Below are positions 59,901 through 64,000 of a stretch of DNA of 64,000 nucleotides, piece after piece. The position numbers were made by a program, and so were the translations under genes. This DNA is from Wolfiporia cocos (taxonomy: Eukaryota > Basidiomycota > Agaricomycetes > Polyporales > Phaeolaceae), in NCBI GenBank assembly GCA_029448655.1, contig JACCLO010000003.1, positions 4,278,001 to 4,342,000 of the forward strand. Reading direction: 5' to 3'. The notes under the pieces are model-generated. The model was not told the origin of the DNA. It saw only the letters and a program-made list of their open reading frames with translations, and ran no database searches. The first letter of the stretch is position 1, and each line of letters opens with the position of its first letter.

Positions 59901-60188
59901 CCCTGTTTCATCTATCTGTTTTAGTACTGCTCCTGTGGCGAACTGGGATGCGTCTGTTTCAAGGATGAACGGTTTTTCCTTGTCTGGTGTTCCTAGCGCC
60001 GGCGCCGTTGTGAATGCTTTCTTCATGAATTCGAATGCTTTCTGTTCTTTTTCCGTCCATTGAAATCCCGTCCCTGTGACCGTTTTTGTGAGGTCTACCA
60101 AGGGTCGGGCGTGCGTAGAGTAGTGATCGATAAATTTCCGATAGAAGAGAAGGATCTGACTTCTTTGAGATTTCGGGGAGTCGGCCAC
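56937..60188 (-). CDS. Gypsy pol, downstream part: RNase H, integrase, chromodomain
   Basis: Frame of 1,083 codons. True pol sequence starts about residue 15 ([10 protein letters not shown], near 60146). RNase [19 protein letters not shown] and [19 protein letters not shown]. Integrase: zinc-binding H291, H298, C328, C331; catalytic D363 (SVDFVTDLP), D424 (ISDRGPQF) and E460 ([11 protein letters not shown]), with D-35-E spacing. The GPF-type region is [11 protein letters not shown]. Chromodomain about 649-697 ([33 protein letters not shown]), which may steer integration to heterochromatin. Residues 701-1083 are an extension in the same frame, overlapping a second long ORF at 56980-58044. The frame is separated from the upstream pol part by a 13 bp deletion near 60148, so it is not translated normally in this copy. 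Confidence 0.92.
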   Translation of the reverse strand: MADSPKSQRSQILLFYRKFIDHYSTHARPLVDLTKTVTGTGFQWTEKEQKAFEFMKKAFTTAPALGTPDKEKPFILETDASQFATGAVLKQIDETGRERPVGYLSQSLTSTERNYEIYDRELLGIVRALEEWRHLLEGAPHRILIRSDHQNLTYWRSAQRLNRRQARWHLFLSQFDLKLQHVPGRKLVMADTLSRLYHLDESNEDNEGITMIPDELIVHAVQIPIIDRIKNANDRDASAEQAIRALEGTGEFPARTTADEWQQTDGILLYKGRMYVPKDEGLRRDIISKYHDTIPAGHPGIWGTTVQVKTHFWWPDMGTMIAEYVRGCAICQQMKPDRNPLKPPLQPIPTREDALPFSQCSVDFVTDLPRVGKYDSMMVIVDHGLSKAISLTPCDKTITSEGAAEIFHRKIYSLYGIPRKIISDRGPQFASKLFKELCKLQGTESAMSTAYHPQTDGQTERMNQQIEVYLCIYCMNDPFQWVQRLPDVEFTHNTRRTENRPAPLEIILGYIPRGFPDYDRVGNVPAAVDRIKKIKEARKMAFIAHELAQKRMAGRFLRELPKLEKGDKVWLDAKNLTIPYESNKLAPKREGPFTITEKMGPTTYRLQLPTSWKIHPVFHAALLKPFTETRVHGPNYLRPPPDIIKGQEEYEVKAILADRWRGKKHQYFVKWRGYATADNSWEDEGNLEHSKELIKDYHRTRVRTAPALENQTVIVCRRLATSSLAALCPLTTMRVTEKDDREVRRRGGTPPNTYRSDTPCSGTGPRDLLLAEPMAGRPSSTSRRISPTSTARTRTSPRTSSEWRGRSERRERDLSYSPTDLSTDWPPLQWPDYDTRSTTSRIASTLLPIDPNTHHDPPAFSPPTNDAELQGRLILWRAIEYYFHCLPRLRGPAEQELETRRHVFLVWEATGDVNHLHARRALGLPQNDSEERIARRLFDDLHRCRALPARSLSEVRGNTNETPPPYQRGRNGTSTAPLTTGDTDTTNISEISLPYGYQRGPRLNNPVGSADPLATGSSTAPTIFSELVGSINQVIDRMNAANTSYGELLRPRPSAGTATSTMNRTPRHSEEGNLENSSRPTNA
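56980..58044 (-). CDS. Extra 3' ORF with zinc knuckle (ORF3)
   Basis: A 354-codon frame from the ATG at 58044 to the stop at 56980, entirely overlapping the pol C-terminal extension in another frame. Following a basic N-terminus, residues of about 50-120 form a heptad-like helical stretch ([34 protein letters not shown]). Next comes an Arg/Pro-rich linker, then [21 protein letters not shown] canonical retroviral-type zinc knuckle, [14 protein letters not shown] (C-x2-C-x4-H-x4-C), is followed by a degenerate second one ([14 protein letters not shown]). The layout (helical region plus CCHC) is that of a nucleic-acid-binding Gag-like accessory protein. Such an ORF after the chromodomain is unusual for chromoviruses. 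The ORF and motif are seen; expression is not known. Confidence 0.65.
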   Translation of the reverse strand: MSTTRHQLPRRALPPHNNAGHREGRPRGTPQRRYSPQHLQIRHALLWYRAEGPFAGRADGWTALFDIAQDLTHIYSSYQNITEDLVRMEGQIRAQREGLELLTDRLIDRLAATTMARLRHALNDFEDREHVTPNRPEYTPRPARFFTPDERRRVARPFDFMEGDRVLFPLPTETQRARRTGVRDPTPRILGMGGNGRREPPARPTSPRATPERQRRANSTPPIRRSPSVQSITREEFERGAREHERDTASLPTWAQRNLHRAAHHWRYRHNEYLRDIPSLRVPARPSPEQPCRQCGSASHWILDCPDYIFRACGLNQPGHRQNECRQHFVWRTPTTPSLSGNGDIYNEQDAEAL

Positions 60189-61978
60189 TCCTTAATCCCA
60201 TTGAGTTTCGCTGGGTCCATCTGGATATTTCCTGGGGTGATGACTAGCCCCAGAAATTCGACTCTGTCGACACCGAAAGCGCATTTCTCGGGTTTCACAA
60301 AGAGATGGTTATCCACCAATCTCTGAAGGATCCGCCGTTCCCGTTCCTTGTGTACTTTCTCGTCTTCTGAGAAAATGAGGATGTCGTCCATATAAACAAG
60401 CACCCATCCTTCGAGGATTTCTTCTTTCAGGATTTCGTTCATCATTGCTTGGAAGGTCCCGGGTGCATTGCACAATCCGAAAAACATAACCGTGGGCTCG
60501 TACAACCCTCGGTTTGTTTTGAAGGCCGCCTTCCATTCGTCTCCTTTTTTGATTCGCACGTTGTTGTATCCCGCCCTAAGGTCCATTTTTGTGAAGATCT
60601 TTGCTCCTTTTAGCTTTTCCAGGAGTTCTGAGATCAGTGACAAGGGATAGACGTTCTTTATCGTCCCTTCGTTTAGATATCGATAATCTTGACAGGGTCG
60701 TAGACCGCTGTCCTTCTTTGGGGCGAAAAAGAATGGTGACGCCATCGGGGATTTCGAAGGGACTATGAATCCCTTGGCCAAGTTTTCTTTTAGGAATTCG
60801 TCCAATGCCTGTTGCTCTTTGGGCGAGAGTGCATAGACTTTGCAGTCTTTCGGCACGAAATCGGGTTTTAATTCGATTGCGTGGTCCCATGGTCTCGACG
60901 GGGGGAACGCCGCTGCGGACTCCTTACTGAACACCTTGGCAAAGTCCAGTAGGTGTTTCGGGACCATCTCCTCAATCGTTCGTTCTGGTTCGGGGGTTTT
61001 CTGTGCGAATTCCTGGGATTTTGTCAGCGCTTTCCTGACAGCCTTGATGATTTGTATCTTTGTTCGGAATTTTTTACGCGCCTCCCCTTTCTTTCCTATG
61101 ATCCTAGGGTTACTTTTTGCGAAGCGTCGGATCGCTTCGTACTCCTCGGGAGTATAGAGCCGCTGTGCTGTTTCTTCTGGCTGGTCCGTGCATCCGAACC
61201 CTTTTTCCCCTCGTTCTGTTTCATCTAGGTCTTTGACCTCTAAGATGTCGGGGTTGAGGTGTCGTTCGAAAATTATCTGGGCTATTCGCATGCCCGGGAT
61301 AATTCTATGCGCTTTGTCTGAGTAGTTGAAGACGATGGCTCCGACGTCTCCTCGGTAGTCCGAGTCTATGATCCCGGCTTGTACTACCAATCCGTGTCTG
61401 AGGGTGTTGCCTGATCGCCCGGCTAGCCTTCCATACGATCCCTTCGGGATCTTCATTTTTACTCCTGTGGAGACGAGTTTCCATCCTCCGGCGGGAATCT
61501 CGGTTTCTTCTGCGGCGTAAAGGTCATACCCTGCAGCTTCTTGGGTCCCCCTTGTTGGAATTTTTCCTTCTGGGGCAACTACCATCTCTACCGTGTCCAT
61601 TCGGATCGTGGCTTCCTGTTTCTTTTCTTCTGCCCCTAGTATCGATCGTACATCGACCGTTTGGTCCTTCCAGTCGATTGTGGGGTTTTCGTCTTTTAGC
61701 CATCCATACCCTAGAATCATATTTTCTGTTCCGATTGATCCTACCAGGAATCGGACTTTTCGCGTTTTCTGGGTCTTCGGATATCGTAGGAGTATGGTGG
61801 CTTCTCGGTCTATTCGCCCATCTTTGTTTTCTGTTCCGTCAACATTTTTGACGATGATCGGGTTCTTCAAGGGTTGTGTGGGCACCTTGTATTTTTCTAC
61901 CACTCTGCTGTGGATCAGGTTTGACATTGCTCCTGAGTCGATTAGTGCATTGCACTTCACGGGTTTTGCCAGCGTCAT
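60095..61978 (-). CDS. Gypsy pol, upstream part: protease, dUTPase, RT
   Basis: 627-codon frame. The open frame extends upstream past 62068, so translation may enter from gag by frameshift (pol is offset by -1 from gag). Aspartic protease: [13 protein letters not shown] (DSG at residues 14-16). dUTPase about residues 135-264 with all five motifs: [43 protein letters not shown] and GEKGFGCT. Reverse transcriptase: [19 protein letters not shown], catalytic Asp in [13 protein letters not shown] (465), [13 protein letters not shown] and the YMDD box (529-532). After EVRSF (residue 610, near 60148) the expected LGFGN-type linker before FYRKF is missing. The frame then reads out-of-phase for 17 codons to a stop. 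dUTPase removes dUTP and could limit uracil incorporation during reverse transcription. Confidence 0.93.
   Translation of the reverse strand: MTLAKPVKCNALIDSGAMSNLIHSRVVEKYKVPTQPLKNPIIVKNVDGTENKDGRIDREATILLRYPKTQKTRKVRFLVGSIGTENMILGYGWLKDENPTIDWKDQTVDVRSILGAEEKKQEATIRMDTVEMVVAPEGKIPTRGTQEAAGYDLYAAEETEIPAGGWKLVSTGVKMKIPKGSYGRLAGRSGNTLRHGLVVQAGIIDSDYRGDVGAIVFNYSDKAHRIIPGMRIAQIIFERHLNPDILEVKDLDETERGEKGFGCTDQPEETAQRLYTPEEYEAIRRFAKSNPRIIGKKGEARKKFRTKIQIIKAVRKALTKSQEFAQKTPEPERTIEEMVPKHLLDFAKVFSKESAAAFPPSRPWDHAIELKPDFVPKDCKVYALSPKEQQALDEFLKENLAKGFIVPSKSPMASPFFFAPKKDSGLRPCQDYRYLNEGTIKNVYPLSLISELLEKLKGAKIFTKMDLRAGYNNVRIKKGDEWKAAFKTNRGLYEPTVMFFGLCNAPGTFQAMMNEILKEEILEGWVLVYMDDILIFSEDEKVHKERERRILQRLVDNHLFVKPEKCAFGVDRVEFLGLVITPGNIQMDPAKLNGIKEWPTPRNLKEVRSFSSIGNLSITTLRTPDPW
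61187..61576 (-). other. dUTPase domain within pol
   Basis: About 130 residues between the protease and RT, carrying the five trimeric-dUTPase motifs in order with the catalytic Asp in GIIDSDYRG, the Tyr-Asp pair in GYDLYA, and the Phe of the C-terminal GFGCT clamp. The position differs from non-primate lentiviruses, where dUTPase lies after RNase H. Confidence 0.93.
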
Positions 61979-62067
61979 GATTACCGGGATGAAGAGGGAT
62001 CGATTCTTCTCAAACGAGGTAATTACATGCGCCGCTTTCTCGGAGGGTAAGACCGTGGGCTTCCCTC

Positions 62068-63921
62068 CTAGGCAAAATCCTGTTCTTCGACGAGTCGTGC
62101 TAGGAGCTCGGGGTTCTTGGCTTTCAGAGCCCTAATTGCTGTGACCGCTCTGTTAGCGGTGATGTATTCGGTCTCTTCCTCGGAGACTTCGTCGATGCGA
62201 GCTTCTTGCTCGGTTTCTTCTTCTTCGGTTTTTCGAGTAGTTCGCCTAGGGTGGGTTGGCTTCCTTGGCTTCTTCGGGCAGTCTCGCGACATATGTCCTG
62301 GCTGATGACAGGTGAAGCATTTTCCCTTCTTGATGTGATCGTCCCTTTCCTGGGTGGTCATTCGATCTACATCCATTGCGTTCGGATCTTTCGGTGCGGT
62401 TGTTTGTGGAGCACTAGTGCGTCCGTTATTCTGGTTCGAGGCTTGCCAAGCCTTCTTCTTGATAAACGGCTTATCCCGTTTCAAGAATATCTTGTACGTA
62501 TTTTCATAGTACGAGGCAGCGGACTGCCATTTGTCAATGGTCGCCGGCAGCGGCCGGACACCGATGATGTATCGGGTCATGTGTTCGGGTAACCCTTTCT
62601 CGAAGAGGGTTATGAGCAACGCGTTTCCGTCCGCGCTATATCGATCGTACTGGGCCTTTCCGGCCAGGTTGTTAAATTCGGTGATATAATCATCGACGTC
62701 CTTTCTGTCCTGGGCTACTTCCAGGATTTTCTTCCGCGCCTTCTGTACCTCTTCGATGGCTCCGAAGGCCTTCTGAAAGTCTGCATCGAATTGTGCAAGA
62801 CTAGGCGGGAAGAATCGTTTCGTCAGGGGGTTCGTATAAACCCGGTGATAGTTCTGTTTCCATTGGCCCGTTTTCCCCTTGTTCGAAATATAAGAGAGGA
62901 TAAAGATCACTCTCTGAACGTCATTTTGAAACGATGTTTCGTACATCGTAAACCAGGAATTGCACTGGTTTATGAAGTTCTGCATGTCGGATCGTTCCCC
63001 GTCGAATACGTCTGGGGGGTTGATCTTTATCATCGGGGGTCGATAGTACGGGTTCGGCGCCGGAGGTTGAGGCTGCGGCGCATTCGGTGGTGGAGGGCCT
63101 CCCGGGGGTCCTCCTCCTCCTCCCGGGTATCCTCCACCCGGGTTTCCTGGATTTCCTCCGGGGTTCCCTGGGTTTCCTCCTCCAGGGTTTCCTCCTCCGG
63201 GGTTTGCGGGAGTTCCTCCTCCGGATCCTCCAGGAGGGGGGGCATTTCCTCCTCCGAGTCCGAAGTTTCCTCCCAGTTCTCCTCCGCTTGTATCTGCGGA
63301 GGTTCGTCCAAATAGGCCTGAAGGCCACGTTCCTGGGTTTGTCGTTCCCATTCCTCCGCTTGGGCTAGTCCAAGACGGATTTCTTCCGCTACCCATTCCG
63401 GGTGCGTTCTGTGGGGGGTTTCCAAAGAGGTCTGTTCCTCCAGCCATAGGCCCAATCCCACTCTGCGCAAAAGCAGATATAAATCCTGGAGGGTCCTGTC
63501 CTCCGGTCTGGCTGTTATCTGTTCCTGTAAAGTTTCCAGGATTTCTCCCATCATCTCTGATGCGCTCAATTCCTGCCATTCCTGTGGCGCCCGAAGGCTG
63601 ATTCGTATTTCCATCGGCATCGAAGGTTCTGTTGATGGTTTCAGTTTCGTTTTCGGTCAACGTCGCGGTTGACATCGGAGGGATTTCTCCGAATCGTTTG
63701 AACGCTTCACGCGTTATTTCCCAAGCGGTCGTTCTTGCGGAGGGGTATACTTCTACCCACTTCGATGCCCTATCTTCTCTTGGAATGACAACAATTCCTC
63801 CGCGGTTACGGAAGGCTCCAATGGTGTCAGTCCACTCGTATCGGTTGAGTCTGTAGACTCCCTGAATGTCCTCGGGCAAGACTTCAATCAGTCGTGCTGG
63901 GAATTCTGGTCCAAATATCAT
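62068..63921 (-). CDS. Gypsy gag
   Basis: 617-codon frame, 47 bp inside the 5' LTR, encoding the structural protein of the virus-like particle. After an N-terminal region comes a long Gly/Pro/Asn low-complexity stretch (about residues 150-285; repeats of NPGG and GGGNPGG). The retrotransposon Gag domain follows ([20 protein letters not shown], then [20 protein letters not shown]), with [19 protein letters not shown] and a zinc knuckle [14 protein letters not shown] (C-x2-C-x4-H-x4-C). The C-terminus is acidic/basic mixed. The stop at 62068 lies in a region where the pol frame is already open (offset -1), compatible with programmed frameshifting. It is fully intact. Confidence 0.92.
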   Translation of the reverse strand: MIFGPEFPARLIEVLPEDIQGVYRLNRYEWTDTIGAFRNRGGIVVIPREDRASKWVEVYPSARTTAWEITREAFKRFGEIPPMSTATLTENETETINRTFDADGNTNQPSGATGMAGIERIRDDGRNPGNFTGTDNSQTGGQDPPGFISAFAQSGIGPMAGGTDLFGNPPQNAPGMGSGRNPSWTSPSGGMGTTNPGTWPSGLFGRTSADTSGGELGGNFGLGGGNAPPPGGSGGGTPANPGGGNPGGGNPGNPGGNPGNPGGGYPGGGGGPPGGPPPPNAPQPQPPAPNPYYRPPMIKINPPDVFDGERSDMQNFINQCNSWFTMYETSFQNDVQRVIFILSYISNKGKTGQWKQNYHRVYTNPLTKRFFPPSLAQFDADFQKAFGAIEEVQKARKKILEVAQDRKDVDDYITEFNNLAGKAQYDRYSADGNALLITLFEKGLPEHMTRYIIGVRPLPATIDKWQSAASYYENTYKIFLKRDKPFIKKKAWQASNQNNGRTSAPQTTAPKDPNAMDVDRMTTQERDDHIKKGKCFTCHQPGHMSRDCPKKPRKPTHPRRTTRKTEEEETEQEARIDEVSEEETEYITANRAVTAIRALKAKNPELLARLVEEQDFA

Positions 63922-63967
63922 GTGCCCTTACACCGTGGCAGGTGAGGGTGTGATAAGCTCGACCTTC

Positions 63968-64000
63968 TGTTACGGGTCGAATACCCGTTCGTATATTCGA
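63968..64000 (-). repeat. Gypsy 5' LTR (start only)
   Basis: The 33 bases present, TGTTACGGGTCGAATACCC onward, are identical to the first 33 of the 3' LTR at 56218. The rest lies outside the window. The minus-strand sequence just inside (GAAGGTCGAGC) would hold the primer-binding site; I could not match it to a tRNA. Confidence 0.92.

Larger units (their letters stand above)
56218..64000 (-). mobile_element. Ty3/Gypsy chromovirus with dUTPase (family B)
   Basis: A nearly complete LTR retrotransposon on the minus strand, cut by the window end. 3' LTR at 56218-56925, 5' LTR starting at 63968, internal region 56926-63967. The order in sense direction is gag, then pol (aspartic protease, dUTPase, reverse transcriptase, RNase H, integrase, chromodomain), then an overlapping extra ORF. 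The protease-RT-RNaseH-IN order and the chromodomain place it with the chromoviruses. To my knowledge dUTPase-carrying chromoviruses have been reported from the wood-rot fungus Phanerochaete chrysosporium. CpG-rich sequence, long intact frames and an intact 3' LTR indicate a recent insertion, but a 13 bp deletion breaks pol. Solo LTRs of the same family are scattered through 45.9-55.9 kb. Confidence 0.95.

Noticed and set aside
62791..63368. Gly/Ser- and Leu-rich plus-strand frames opposite gag
   Set aside because: They arise from the antisense of the Gag Gly/Pro repeats and have no independent support.

Overview
The window is nuclear DNA from a basidiomycete fungus, most likely an Agaricomycete. 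The evidence is: genes split by many 45-60 bp introns with GT(A/G)NG donors and YAG acceptors; a divergent histone H3/H4 pair; fungal housekeeping genes (F-BAR RhoGAP, mitochondrial rhomboid, METTL21-type methyltransferase); basidiomycete-style orphan genes; and chromodomain Ty3/Gypsy, pogo-like and Tc1-like transposons. No genus can be named from the sequence alone.

Layout. 1-10.1 kb is a compact housekeeping block: histone H3 (minus, cut by the window start) and H4 (plus) on a shared promoter, an F-box gene, an F-BAR/RhoGAP gene (minus, 12-13 exons, with a small inverted-repeat element in one intron), a methyltransferase (minus) and a mitochondrial rhomboid protease (plus). 10.1-19.5 kb has no gene I can support. 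It holds a diverged 0.8 kb tandem duplication, a near-perfect 74 bp hairpin and a 169 bp foldback element. 19.5-35.1 kb is a GC-rich orphan region: a Pro/Ser-rich gene whose 3' end plus about 2.5 kb of downstream DNA is duplicated 11.6 kb away, where the gene end is a pseudogene. Between the copies lie about 6 kb of unresolved exon-like sequence and two adjacent orphan genes at 29.4-31.4 kb. 35.5-37.8 kb is a ten-exon protein kinase with an in-frame TAG.

At about 37.8 kb the composition changes to AT-richer, CpG-poor DNA, and the rest of the window is a transposon graveyard. Four LTR families (my labels A, B, C, D) occur mainly as solo LTRs, most with perfect 5 bp target duplications and several nested. 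They break a pogo/CENP-B-like DDE transposase gene (40.6-45.2 kb), a Tc1-like transposase gene (53.7-55.3 kb) and a Gag-like ORF (49.5-51.2 kb). In each case, mentally removing the LTR plus one target copy rejoins the broken reading frame.

The window ends in a nearly complete family-B retrotransposon on the minus strand (56.2 kb to beyond 64 kb). Its order is LTR - gag - protease/dUTPase/RT - RNase H/integrase/chromodomain - extra 3' ORF - LTR. It carries a dUTPase domain inside pol, a 13-base frameshifting deletion at the RT/RNase H junction, and a zinc-knuckle ORF that overlaps the pol C-terminal extension in another frame. Gene models were spliced by hand. Exon phases were checked for H3, H4, F-box, RhoGAP, methyltransferase, rhomboid and kinase.
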